From Poteriospumella lacustris (taxonomy: Eukaryota > Sar > Chrysophyceae > Chromulinales > Dinobryaceae): a stretch of 30,482 nucleotides of DNA. Positions 9,532 through 20,527 of this stretch are shown here, in pieces. The notes below the pieces were generated by a model, which had not been told where the DNA came from, ran no database searches, and saw only the letters and a program-made list of their open reading frames with translations. The stretch spans positions 1-30,482 of the forward strand of contig SMOI01000320.1 in the NCBI GenBank assembly GCA_008000375.1. The letters run 5' to 3'. Position numbers and translations under genes: made by a program. Each line of letters opens with the position of its first letter. Positions within the stretch are counted from its first letter, which is position 1.

Positions 9532-12500
9532 TTAGATGAGATACTCCTGCAGCTTGTCGCGCTTCCACTCGTCGTTGTCGTACGACGGGAACGACTGACG
9601 ACGCATCGACCGGCCGCCCTCCGCTCCGCCCCGCGGAGACGGCGGCACCCGCGGCGTTGGGGGCGTCAACTCGCCGTAGTCGTCGGTACTGGGCGCCGAC
9701 AGCAGCGCCGACGCGGCCCCCAACTGCTCGCTCGGCGGCAGCGGCGAGTTCGGATTGATCGTGCGGCGTCGTATCGAGGCGCGTGCGCCACCACCACCAC
9801 CGCCACCGCCGCCGCCGCCGCCGCCGACGACGACGGGTGACCGACGACCGAAGCCGCTGCCCTCCGCCGCCGCCGCCGCCATCAGGGGAACGCTCTCGCG
9901 GACGAAGTCGCGGTCGTGGTAGACGTAGTCCAGCGCCGACAGCGAATACGACCGCTTCCGCACGACGTAATTGCTCGAACTGCTCCCGCCGCCGTGCGAC
10001 CCGTCGACACGCGCATCGTCCGACGAAAAGCGAAACGACAGTTGCTTCGACAGCGCCTGCAGCTGCATCATCATGCGCCCCATGCGCCCGGCGTCCGCGT
10101 ACTGCTGCCGCTGCTTGCGCCGGACGTCCTCCTGCGAGTCGTCCGAGTCGTAGTAGATGCGGTCGTGCTTGAAGAGCTTGTGGATGCGCTTCTTCTTCTT
10201 CTTGAGCAGGTACGCGTCGCGCGCCTCCCGCCCACTGACGCTCGAGCCGTGCATCGACTCCCCGCCGCCCCCGCCGCCGCTGTCGTAATCGACCCGTGGG
10301 GAGCCGTTGGGCTGGCTGCTGCCGCCACCGCCACCGCCGAAGGTGAAGGCCGAAGGGCCGCGCGGGGTGGCCGGGTGCTTGTCGCGGCCCTCCCACAGGG
10401 TGAAGCGCGGCCCGCGGACGTCCTCCTCCGACTCTTGGCCCTTGCGGCTCAGCGCCATCAACACCGAGCGGGACAACGCGGGGCTACGCGGCGTGGTGCC
10501 CGCGCTGCCGCCGCCGCTCGTCAAGCTGCCCCGCTGGGACATCGGCGTCATCAATCCACCGCCGCCGCCACCGCCGCCGGCCGTGCGACTGCCCCGCGGG
10601 ATGACCCGCTGGCTCACCATCGCCAGCGACGCCCGCCGCTGCTGCTTCACCTTCTGACGGCGCACGTGCTGATACCGGCGCCGCATGTTGCGCAGGAAGA
10701 CGGCGCGCTCGCCCTGGAGGTGGGTCTTGCTCTTCACGGTCACCTGCTCCATCACCGCCTCCTTCAGCGCCGCTTGGAACTGGATCGCGACCGTCGGCTC
10801 GCTGCGGATCAACCGCGAAATCTCGTGTTTCGACAGGACGTAGGCCGTCGTGGGGTGCACCGTGCGCACCGAGCAGTGGTGCTGCTCCTGCGCCTCGTCG
10901 CGTAGGAACGCCGCGTGGCCGATGAAGTCGCCCGTCTCCAGTTTGCCGAGGAACTGGTAGCCCAAGACGTCGTAGTCGTTGGCCGACAGCATCATCAGCG
11001 GTCGGCGCTTGCGTTGCGCGTAGACGTCGATGGGGTCGGGCGGCGCCGTCTCACGGTTCGTCGGGGCGATGAACGACAACGTCTCGCGCAGCGGGAGGAA
11101 CTTCGCCTGCTGCGCGCTCATGCGGCGGCGTTTGTTGCTGGCGCCGGGGCGAGGCGTGGTACCGCCCCCGCCGAGGCCGGCGCTACTCTCGCTGATGTTG
11201 TCGACGCTGCCGTGGGACGCGGTGGACAAGGCCGTGTAGCTGCCCCGCTGCACGGGCGTCGCGGGCGTCGAGAAGGGTCGGCCGCGCGCCAGGAAGTGGT
11301 CGAGCGGGTTGTAGTCCTGCGTCGAGCTGTGCACCGACGAGCCGTCGGAGGAGGTGAACGCGGCGTTGTGCTTCGGCTTCGAGGGCGGCCCCCACGCGAA
11401 GAGCCGTTGGAAGAAGCCGCCGATGCCAGTGCCAGCGCCGTCGCCCTGCGGCTGGTTCTGGCCGCTGTTCGACTCGGACGGCACCGAGCCGATGCTCTCG
11501 ACCGACGGTGCACGCGACAGACGCCGTTCGCCGGGGTACGCCGACGGGAAAGGCGGCGGGTGGGACGTGGGCTCCGCGTGGGCGTCGATGTGCAGGTGCG
11601 GCGCATGGCGCTGAGGCGGCGGGTGCGCAGCGGCGGCGGCGGCGGCGGTAGCGGCAGCGTGGCTGCCGGGACGCAGACGCTCCAGCGCGGCGATTTCTGG
11701 CGGCGGCCCGTGGCGCAGGCTCATTTCGACGCCGCCGTCGTCGTCGTCGTCGGTGGCGTTGTTGGCGCCGGCGGCGGGCGCTCGGCCGGCGACGGGTTCG
11801 TCGCCGAAGCTGACGCCGAATTTGACGCTGCGCTTCGTCTTCAACGCCGACGGCAACGGGCCGCTCGACGGCGTCGTCTTCGGCGGTGGGGCATCGGCGG
11901 CTGCGGCGGCGGGGTGCATCAGCGTCAGCGGCAGCGGAGGCACTGCCGGCGGGTTCGCCGCTGAAGGCGCTGCGATCGACTCGTCGCCGGGTGTGTCGCC
12001 GTCCATTGCGCCGAACAGCGCCGCGAGCGACGATTTCCGCCGCGACGGCAGCGCCTCTGCGGCCGGAACGGTCGCCGTTGCAGTCGGTTCGCGGGGCGCG
12101 ACGCCCGCGGGTTTCTCTTCGGCGTCGGCAGCGGCAGCAGCGGCACCTGCCCCCGCCGAGGAGGTGCGTTTCAACGCAGCCACCGCCGCTGTGCCGCCGT
12201 CCGCCGTGTTTCGACGACCGCGAATCGACAGCGGATTCACGAGCGACGGCGGTCCAAACTGCGCCGAGGCCAACAGCGACGGCGATCGGCCCGTCGGCGA
12301 CACCTGCGGCGACACCTGCGGCGAGGCGTCTGCCGCAGCAGAGGCGGGGCTGTCGCGGGGGCTGCGCGGGGGCTTCGTGGGGCTACGGAACTTGCCCGTG
12401 TGGTGGTCGCTGGTTAAGGCCGCGTAGGCGCGCTCCTCCGCCTCGAGGGCGTCGAGTTCGCCGGTGTCTTCTGCGTCGCCGTCGTCCGCGTCTGCTTCGC

Positions 12501-15500
12501 CGTCGTAGCCATCGCCAGCAGCTCGACGAGGCGGCTGACTGGGTCGTTGGCGTCGCGCGGGGTTCTCGCCCGCGAGGCAGAACTCCTCGTCCCCGTCGCC
12601 GCCGTCGCCGTCGTGGTGATGGTGCAGCAGCTCCGCCGCGTCGTCGTCGTCTTCGTCGTCGTCTTCTTCGTCGTCGTGGTCCGGTCCACGGCCGCCGTCC
12701 AGGTCCAGACCCATGTCCATGTCCACGTCGTACCCCTCCTCCTCCTCCGCGGCGCGGTCCTCCGCCAGGTTCATGTCCATCACCTTTTGCCACAGATCCG
12801 ACTCGGTGAACGAGGCCTTCCGCACGAAACCCGGTTTACTCCGCCGCGTACTCTTCGCGCGGAAGGCGTGCGCCTCCCCCGAGACGATGAACGAGATCTC
12901 TTTGCAGAACTCGCCCTCGCGGAACAGGTAATGGCCCTCGTCGCAGAAGATGGGCGACAACTTCTGCAGGAGGTAGACGGCGACGGACTTGTTGTGGATG
13001 TAGTGGAAGAACGTGATCTTCTGCATGCGCCGCTCGTTGAGGTAGAACAGAATCTCGTTCGAGATCATCGACGGCAGGCGGCCCACGATGCGGTCGACGT
13101 CGTACGCCGACTGCTCTTTCACCTGTCGCTTGTAGTGGTTCTTGATCTTCTCCTGCAGCCCCAGCGGGCAGTTCTTCTCCTTCAGGTACTCCGACACCTC
13201 CGACAGATGCTCCTTCGCCGACGAGTTGGCGCCGCCGAGGCTGCTGATCAAACTCGACACGTTCGCGATCATGTAACCGAACAACGACGCGCCGCAGAGC
13301 GCCAGGACGATGCCAAAGGCGCGTTCCGGCATCGTCGTCGGGCGAATGTCGCCGTAGCCGACGGTGGTCATCGTCGTCAGGATGTAGTACAGCGACATCA
13401 AATACTGCGCCGACATCTCCCCGCCGACCAGCCGCAGCGGAAACAGCTTCTGTCCATTGCCAATCGCCGACGTTACCACGTCGTCGTCGAGGAGCGACCC
13501 ATAGTTCGTGAACCACGGCTCCACACTGATGAAGGACGTGATGCCCCACCAGAGGCAGCACGCCCAGTGCGCGATGAAGAAGACCTGCACCAGCAGCGTC
13601 AGCAGCGAGAAGACGATGGGCGAGATGCCGATGGCGTCCTCGATCTTCTCGATGTAGCTGCTCAGCTTCAAGATGCGCGCCAGCTTCAACAGCCGCAACA
13701 GACGAATCACCTTCACGAGCTTCGTAAACGACAAATCCTTCGACGAGGTCGTCGCCGCCGCGACGATGTCGTCGAACGGCACCGTCGAGACCACGTCGAT
13801 GAGGAACCACGACGACAGGTACGTCCCCGTGATCACCGCCTTGTCGACGATCAGCGCGTCCAGCTCCTCCGACTGGATCGCCGTGAAGAACGACACGACG
13901 ATGTCGACGAAGAAGAAGCCGTTGATCACCATGTTCACCGCGTCGCTGCCCGCGAAGGCGTTGCCACTGAAGGCGATCTCGACGGGGACGACGAGGACGC
14001 TGTACAAGATCAGCAGCCCGACGAAGAAGTCCCATTGGATCTTCTGCGGGCCCATCGGGTTCAGCAGCCGTTGATCCCGCAGGAACTTGGCGGGCTTCTC
14101 CACCGCCTGCGCCTCCCCGTCGCGCGTGATGGTGACGACGCGCACCTTTTGGACGTTTTTGTGGAAGATCTGGTCGTCGATGGACAAGAAGGCCATGCTG
14201 GTCGACGAGTCCTTGATCTCGCCGTTGACCCAGAGGTTGCGGCTGATCGTGTCGAGCTTGAACTTCGCCGCCGACTTCGACGCTTGACGCGTCAGCATCG
14301 GTCGACGTAGCGGGCTGGGGCCGGGGCCGGGGCCAGCGAGGGTCTTCGACGGCGATTTCGTCGGACTGCTGCCGTGGGATGCACCACCAGCAGCAGCAGC
14401 AGCGGTTGTGGGTCCGCCACGACCGGTGCGAAGATTGATCGATCCGTTGCTGCTATCGTCGTCGCTGCTGTCGTCGTCCACGTTCACTTCCACGTGCAGC
14501 TTACTCGGCGAGGTGAGTGACGACGAGGACGAGACCTTGTGGATACGGTGGTCTCCCTCGTCGGTGGATTTGACGCCACCGGTGATGAAGCCGAAGAAAC
14601 TGCGGCCATGACTCACGTTCTTCGTCAACCCGCCGAACAGCGTACTGCGTGTCGCCTTCAACGGCGAATGCAACGTTCGGTCCGGTCGCTTGACGCCTTT
14701 CGAGCGGAGCAACGACGCCAGGTTGGCGTAGCGTTGTTCAAACCAGCGATTCAACTGCGTCGCGGTCGTGTTGGACGAGGCCGCCATCGCGCGCGTCATG
14801 ACGCTGTGCGGCACCGACAACATGTGACTCGTGCCCACCGACTGGTACGTCGCGACCGCCGTCGTGTTCTTCAGAAACTCGGCGTCGCCGAAGTAATCGC
14901 CCTCGGTGACGCAGCCGATGACGACGTTCTTGTGCCCCGCCGACGACAGGATGCGCACGTTGCCGTCCTTCACGAAGATGATCTCGTTACACACGTCGCC
15001 CTCGCGAAAGATGTCTTCGTTTTCATAGGCTTGAAACGGGCGGGAGTTGGTGATCAATTCGATGACGAAGGCGGACTCGATGGAGTTGAAGAGGTTGACC
15101 TTGGCGATGTCGTCGCTGTACAGCTCGTAGACGAGGTCCTTCAGAATCGTCCGCGGCAACTCGTCGAAGATGCCGGCTTCGCCAAAGGCCGAGCGTTTCG
15201 TCAAATAATAGAAATACGACGCCTTGGCCCGATCGCCGACGTCCTTGGGGATGTGGCATTCGGTGAGAAAGCACTTGAATTCGTCCATGCGCTCTTTGAA
15301 CGCCTTCGCCTGCGGATTGCGCTTGTCGATCAACGAGGTCACCCGGCCGACCAACGCACCGAAGACGACGCCACCCGTCAACATCGTCAAAATGGCGAAG
15401 AAGCGCTCCAATTGGTTGGTCCCGTAGATGTCGCCGTAGCCGACGGTCGTCATCGTGATGATGACGTAGTACAGCGACGCGACGTAGCGCTCGTTGACCG

Positions 15501-16538
15501 GTTTTTTGTCAAATTCGAACTTCTTCACCCACGTCGTTGGAAAACTACCGACAGCGGTGTCTAACGTGATGTAATGAAAGAAACACGCGAAGATATGGGC
15601 GACGTAGAAGATCTGCAAGATCAACACGACCAAACTGAAGAGCGCCGGGTTGGCGAAGATGTTCTCCATGCGCTCGTCCTCCGCGAAGATGCGATAGATC
15701 TTCACCAACCGAACCAAACGCAAGACACGAATGACGCGAATGGTGGAGAAGTTCGAGGCGTCGACGAAGGCACCGATGATGGAGTCGAAGGGAATGGTGG
15801 CCAAGATGTCGACCCACAGCCAGAACTTGCTGTAGTTGATCGCGATCAGCGTTCGGTTGAATTCCAATTTCTCCGTCGCCTCGTCGACATAGGCGGTGTT
15901 AAAATTGACCAAGATATCCACACCGAATAGGACGGTAATGAGCCAATCCACAGCCTGCGAGACGACGCCCGGGTTGACCGCCATGCCGATGTTGTACGGA
16001 ATGACCACGATCGAATAGATCACCAGAGCGGCCAACGTCAGGTCCCAAACTATTTTATAGTTCGAATTTGGACTAAACACATACTCATGAATCGCCTAAA
16101 ACAGCAAGCCTCAGTGCGTCAGACGCGCACAACTCCATCTGTGGGGTCCATATCTTACATTGGTTTTCTTGGCGACTTTTCCCAACAAATACTGCTTCTT
16201 TTCGTATTTGTGCTTCCGTTCGTATGTATCTAAGCCTGTTTGGATGCCTCTCCAAAAGTATTGAAATTTCCTTTGGTCTTCATCATTCTTTTTCATCGTT
16301 TGCTGCAGAGATTCCTCCTCATCGCTTCCGCTTTCATTGTCTTCGCCGCCTTTAGTCTTTCTTCGCGCACGGGCGATGATGACAGCATTTGCCTGATAGT
16401 GAAAGAAAGGACATATAAAGTGGTGCTATAAACTGACCAATCGTCGAACGGATGTAATTACCTGCATCGCTTCGTAAAACAGTGCCCAGCCAGTTGCGTG
16501 TAGAAATGATTCAGCTTCGTGATGACCAGGACTTAGTT
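9532..16538 (-). CDS. Tandem two-unit voltage-gated cation channel with CNB-like domains
   Basis: The main exon (9532-16095) encodes 2187 residues plus stop; numbers count from its first codon. Two full six-helix units of the KCNH/HCN/CNG superfamily lie in one chain. Unit 1 has S1 from about 14, S4 at about 117-136 (RVIRVLRLVRLVKIYR), the TVGYGD filter at 217-222, a C-linker and a cyclic-nucleotide-binding-like domain at about 349-432. A disordered linker of about 245 residues follows. Unit 2 has S1 from about 686, S4 at about 788-812 (KVIRLLRLLKLARILK), TVGYGD at 911-916, and a second binding-like domain split by about 620 residues. The tail holds a Lys-rich patch and a poly-Gly run. The filters predict K+ selectivity, the S4s voltage sensing. 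Upstream coding exons 16159-16392 (78 codons) and 16462 to about 16538 join in frame. No ATG is found in them, so the first exon is still missing; the 16538 boundary is approximate. Confidence 0.85.
9791..9835. repeat. CCG/CCA trinucleotide repeat coding for poly-Gly
   Basis: A run of CCA and CCG triplets on the plus strand encodes about 13 consecutive Gly on the minus strand in the C-terminal tail of the tandem channel. Such triplet runs are prone to length change between alleles. Confidence 0.8.
16096..16158 (-). other. Intron of the tandem channel gene (63 nt)
   Basis: Donor GTAAGA after AAAACCAAT and acceptor TTGCTGTTTTAG before GCGATTCATGAG. The join is phase 0 and puts a KKTN segment before AIHEYVFSPNSNYKIVWD, which matches the pre-S1 pattern of this channel family. 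Confidence 0.85.
16393..16461 (-). other. Intron of the tandem channel gene (69 nt)
   Basis: Donor CAG|GTAATT and acceptor TTTCACTATCAG|GCAAAT, phase 0. It joins ALFYEAMQ to ANAVIIARARRK, giving a continuous basic helical N-terminal segment. Confidence 0.72.
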
Positions 16539-16542
16539 CTCG

Positions 16543-17261
16543 TTAAAAACGACCTTTTGATTCCAAATACAAGTGGAGAAGACGTTGAATTGTCGGTAAA
16601 CTGTTCTTGTTCGTTCAATACCAATGAACAATGAGTGATATTAGTTAGCAAAGAAGGCCATGACCGAATCGAGAAACAAAAAAATTGGCCGCTGCGCTGC
16701 AGCTGCTGCCACTCGCCACAGCGACGCACCCGTTTCAAAAATGTGGGGGCTCCAGAGTTTGTGTATGTCTGGGACTTTGTGTGCAGCATGTTGTTGTGAC
16801 ACGTAACAAGAACCATAATCAAATCACAATAAAGAAGTTCTGATGCAAAGGCTTGGTATAAAGACAATGGTTGATACTGCCACTGCCACGTTTGGTTCTT
16901 CTGTCAGCAGCTCCAAGCTGACATTGATCATATCTCCAGCGTCGTCATCGTCAAGCGTCTCATCATCATCATCATCATCATCGTGTTGTCATCGTCGTCA
17001 TCGTCGTCATGGCAGGCTAATAAAACGGCCACTTTTTCGTGGGGCCCCACAACGACAGAAAGAACTTCGCTGACAAGAAAGAGCTTTGGGCATTTCATTC
17101 GCCATCGGTGAGCACATTTATGCCTTCTTTTGTGTGAGAAAAGAGCCAGTTGTGTCTTTGGTTACTCATTTGGATCGTCCGTGCTTTGTGTGTAGTGGCG
17201 TTAAGTGCATAAACTCGACTTTAAAGGAACGGTCTCACGTGGATGACCATCACACACCACC
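16543..17261. promoter_or_regulatory. Divergent intergenic region, channel and ankyrin genes
   Basis: This stretch separates the 5' ends of two divergent genes and should hold both promoters, the missing first exon of the channel, and the ankyrin gene leader. A CAT/TCA trinucleotide run lies at about 16961-16981. A polypyrimidine stretch and CTAAC-like words on the minus strand near 16640 could be a branch region. I see no clear TATA box. Confidence 0.45.
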
Positions 17262-19814
17262 ATGGGCTGCTCCAACAGTGTTGCTACGGAAGTTTCAATC
17301 GTGCGACCACCGTCGCCCACATCAAACAGCAATCAGTCCCGCTTAGATGACGACACAGTAAAGAGTCTCACCCAAACCATTCGTCAAATTCAACGGCAGC
17401 AAATCGTTGCACAACGGAAAGTCACTCAATCATCATTAGGCTTCTTCACCATTCCGGAAGAAGCGATTCGAACAGGTTCACAGCCCAGCTCCAAAGAGGA
17501 AAACTTCTCGTCGGGTCTCGTCTTCAAAGATGTCGCCGACATCGCCTCCGATCCGTCAAAGCTCTTCAACATCATCAAACGTGGTGAAGTCGCACAATTC
17601 CACGCGTTCGTGGGTCAATACTTTCACAATTGCGAAGCTACCTTGCACAGTTTACGCGGAATGTGGGATTCGTCCCCGTTGCTGGTCGCTGTGCAGTATG
17701 GACAGTTCGAAATCGCCCACTTTCTACTCGACCACCCTCCGGAGGACATCGATGAACTCAATCGACGCAACGAGAAAGGATGTACGGTCGCTCTCTACGC
17801 GGTGATGGAAGGAAACGTCGATCTGGTCAAGCGCTTGATCGGCTTCAACGTGAAAATGAACATCGAACCGACGAGTGAGGCGGTGTACAACCAGAAATAC
17901 GACCAGTCGATGGTCGCGACGCCGCTGCTGATGGCCGTCGTCAACAACCATCGCCGTATCTTGGGGCTCTTGATCGACTGTGGCTGCAATGTCGACGAGG
18001 TCTTCCCATTCCCCACCGTGAAGAGCATCCGCAAGGGCTTCAACACGGCGGGCAATACGAAGTCGACCGGTGTGACGGGGATGCGGCCGATTTTGTTGGC
18101 CTGTGCCTACGGGCACGACGACATTGTACGCGAATTGATCTGGCGGGTCTGTGATTTCCATGCGAAGGACGACGAGCAGTCGAATGTCTTGCACCACCTC
18201 GCACGTGCCGCAGCGAACAGCAGCAAGAGCCAGGACAGCGGCAGCGGCGGCAGCAGCGGCAGCGGCAGCGGCAACAACAGTTTGGGCTCCATCGCCGACG
18301 TGTTCCGTTTCTTGCAAAGCAAATCCTGTGTCGACGATGCCCTGTTGACGGGCTTTGACGAGAATGGGGACACGCCGTTGCACGTCGCGTGTGACCTGAA
18401 AATGCACGAGTACGCGCAGCTGCTCCTGGACGACGGCGCCGACGCGTCAAAGTTGAATCCGATCTCGGGCTTCACCCCGCTGCACATCTCGATCCGACGA
18501 CGGGATCAAGAAATGGTGACGATTCTCTTGGAATACGGCGCGAACCCCCTGCGGAAGGACGAGAAGGGCAACCCCGTGAACAAGCTGACGCCGTTGGAGA
18601 TGGCGAGCAAGCTGCCGGCGGAGTCGGAGATCGGCAAAGCGGTGAACGAGGCCGCCGCCGCGTGGTCGAACATGCGCCAGCCCATGCTGCGGAAATCCAT
18701 CATCAACTTGTTCCCCGATGCACAGCCGGCGGAGCACATCGCCATGGGACACGCCCAAGAGACGGTGGTGCACGTGCACAAGAAGAAATCGCCGGTGAAG
18801 CAAGCTGCCGCCGCCGCTTCCGCTGCCGCTTCCGCTGCCGCTGCCGCCGCTACTGCCGCTGGTACAGCCGCCGCTGCTGACGATGCGACGCAGTTGGCCG
18901 TCGACAGCAAAGTGCCGTTTGCTTCCCCCACGGCGGAGGAGGAAGAGACGGTGGTGGTGGCGGTGGAGAAGACGGGCGACGAGGTGGAAGAGTTTGTGCC
19001 GCTGGACGACAGCGTGGTGGTGGAGGCCGACGTGGTGCAGGAGGCGCTGGCCGAGCTGGACGGCACCGGGACGACGAAAGAGTCCGATGAATCCGACGAC
19101 GCGACGGGGCCGTTGAACGACGATGGCGCCGCGGCCGCCGCTTTCGCAGCGGCCGACGCGGACGAGGCGACGAGTCAGAAACTCACCAAAGTGCCGCCGC
19201 TGGGCGGCTCCGTTGAGTTGGACTTGGCCTCGGAGCAGGACGCGGAAGAGTCCATCTCGATACGTATCGCCGCCAGTGATGCCTTTGAACAGGCGTTGGC
19301 CTTCATGGAAGAGTTCGTGCAGGACACCTACGCCGCCGAGAGTGACCAGTCATCGGTACCAGCGGCCACCGCGGACCCACGCCCCACGGCGACACAACAG
19401 GGAACGTCGACGACTGCGCCAACGTTACGGCCCACGCCGCCGCCACCACAGTCGTCCAAGGCGGCCCCGTCGATGTCTGCGGAAGCGCTGGCGGGGCTGC
19501 CGTCGAATCCCAGCGACCCGTCTGCGCTGAACAGCAGCAGCACGTCCAATACGCCCACATCCGTCGCACCCAAAGCGACTGCAACCACCACCACCGGTGG
19601 CACTGGCAATCTACGTCGTCGGTCGTTGAAACCCACCGCGGAAGCCTCTGCGAAATCCAACGACGGTGGCGCCACCGCCAATGAAACCCGCGACGCGGCC
19701 TTCGTCGCCAAACCTCCGTTGTCCAAGAAGAACAGCTTCCAAGGAAGCAGCCGTACATCTGCCGCCGCTACTGCCAGTCGGCGCCCCAGTGTCTCAAAGA
19801 CACCGAACAAGTAG
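17262..19814 (+). CDS. Ankyrin-repeat protein with acylation-type N-terminus
   Basis: This intron-free 850-residue protein starts MGCSNS in a good ACCACCATGG context. Gly2 fits N-myristoylation and Cys3 palmitoylation, so it is probably tethered to the inner face of a membrane. Ankyrin repeats are visible at about 136-160, 172-197, 218-245, 274-300, 368-395 (GDTPLHVACD), 403-430 (GFTPLHISIRRRD, LLEYGANP) and 442-452. A Ser/Gly linker (about 325-342) splits the array. Residues from about 490 to the end are low complexity: an Ala-rich run near 515-545, acidic segments, then Pro/Ser/Thr-rich sequence with basic RRRS and RRPS motifs suitable for phosphorylation. Ankyrin arrays bind partner proteins, so a scaffold role at a membrane is likely. 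The gene is divergent from the tandem channel gene, which suggests but does not show a shared role. Confidence 0.88.
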   Translation: MGCSNSVATEVSIVRPPSPTSNSNQSRLDDDTVKSLTQTIRQIQRQQIVAQRKVTQSSLGFFTIPEEAIRTGSQPSSKEENFSSGLVFKDVADIASDPSKLFNIIKRGEVAQFHAFVGQYFHNCEATLHSLRGMWDSSPLLVAVQYGQFEIAHFLLDHPPEDIDELNRRNEKGCTVALYAVMEGNVDLVKRLIGFNVKMNIEPTSEAVYNQKYDQSMVATPLLMAVVNNHRRILGLLIDCGCNVDEVFPFPTVKSIRKGFNTAGNTKSTGVTGMRPILLACAYGHDDIVRELIWRVCDFHAKDDEQSNVLHHLARAAANSSKSQDSGSGGSSGSGSGNNSLGSIADVFRFLQSKSCVDDALLTGFDENGDTPLHVACDLKMHEYAQLLLDDGADASKLNPISGFTPLHISIRRRDQEMVTILLEYGANPLRKDEKGNPVNKLTPLEMASKLPAESEIGKAVNEAAAAWSNMRQPMLRKSIINLFPDAQPAEHIAMGHAQETVVHVHKKKSPVKQAAAAASAAASAAAAAATAAGTAAAADDATQLAVDSKVPFASPTAEEEETVVVAVEKTGDEVEEFVPLDDSVVVEADVVQEALAELDGTGTTKESDESDDATGPLNDDGAAAAAFAAADADEATSQKLTKVPPLGGSVELDLASEQDAEESISIRIAASDAFEQALAFMEEFVQDTYAAESDQSSVPAATADPRPTATQQGTSTTAPTLRPTPPPPQSSKAAPSMSAEALAGLPSNPSDPSALNSSSTSNTPTSVAPKATATTTTGGTGNLRRRSLKPTAEASAKSNDGGATANETRDAAFVAKPPLSKKNSFQGSSRTSAAATASRRPSVSKTPNK

Positions 19815-20527
19815 CCAGTCAAAGGTCAAGCCCCCATCCGTCGTGGTCGCGTGTGGGACTTACTGTGGACTTACTTGCAGCAGTTCCGTTCGTTGGCGTT
19901 TTCTTTTCGCGTTTTATTTGTTCTGAGTTCTTTTGTTTGTTTATACACACACGAATCATTGATATATTTTTTGGTTTTGCTGGGGTGGGGCTTCTCCTTT
20001 CCCCTGCCTCCTGCCTCCTGCCTCCTGCGTCCCTGACCCTCCCTCCCCTCCCTCCCCTCCCTCCCCCCTCTTCTCTGTGTTCCCTTTGACGTGCTCTGTA
20101 CGATCGATCGTCTTCTTATACAGTATTTGTTGCTGGGGAGCCTGTACATAGCTCAACTCTCCCCGAGTTTTTTAGATCATCACAGTTGTTCGCTTGCTTG
20201 AAGGTTCACGATGGTCGAAAGATAACGACGTCGTTGTCTTTAAGTACTGAAACCCATTTCTTGGTGGGGGCTCGAGTTGTACTCGCTGCGATTACTTCTG
20301 TACAAACAGTATCCGCATATAGCAGGTGCTTGGTTGCCCTTTCCCGGTCAGCTAGTGTACATGGTACGCGACGACGAGGACAACCGTCTTTGGTCTTCCG
20401 CCACGTTGGCCCCCTCGCGACCATTTCTGCGACGATTTCCTTTTGACAACTTTGCAACAACGGAAAGTAACTACGCAACAGATAAGAAAGCGAACAGATT
20501 GAATAGTTGTTGAAGGCAGTGTTAATC
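19815..20527. other. Intergenic region between ankyrin gene and COQ4
   Basis: It holds the 3' flank of the ankyrin gene and the COQ4 promoter, both genes reading rightward. The first half is T-rich and then strongly pyrimidine-rich. No further gene is supported; open frames at 20186-20513 show no protein-like features. Confidence 0.5.
20004..20070. repeat. CTGCCTC 7-mer repeat and CCCT tract
   Basis: Three perfect copies of CTGCCTC (20004-20024) are followed by a CCCT/CCCCT run (20036-20070). The minus strand of the run has many GGG tracts with single-base spacers and could form a G-quadruplex. It mirrors the G-tract run at 4092-4125; both lie past the 3' end of a gene and are C-rich in that gene's sense strand. 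Confidence 0.7.

Noticed and set aside
12547-14310. 587-codon plus-strand open frame opposite the tandem channel
   Set aside because: It is antisense to recognisable channel helices and filter; the translation is Arg/His/Asp-rich without any motif.
16961-16981. CAT/TCA repeat considered as a CRISPR-like or regulatory array
   Set aside because: It is a plain trinucleotide microsatellite without spacers; no CRISPR array is present in the window.
20507-20527. Longer COQ4 start at a TTG codon
   Set aside because: A TTG start is not expected in a eukaryotic nuclear gene; the ATG at 20528 gives the usual family length.
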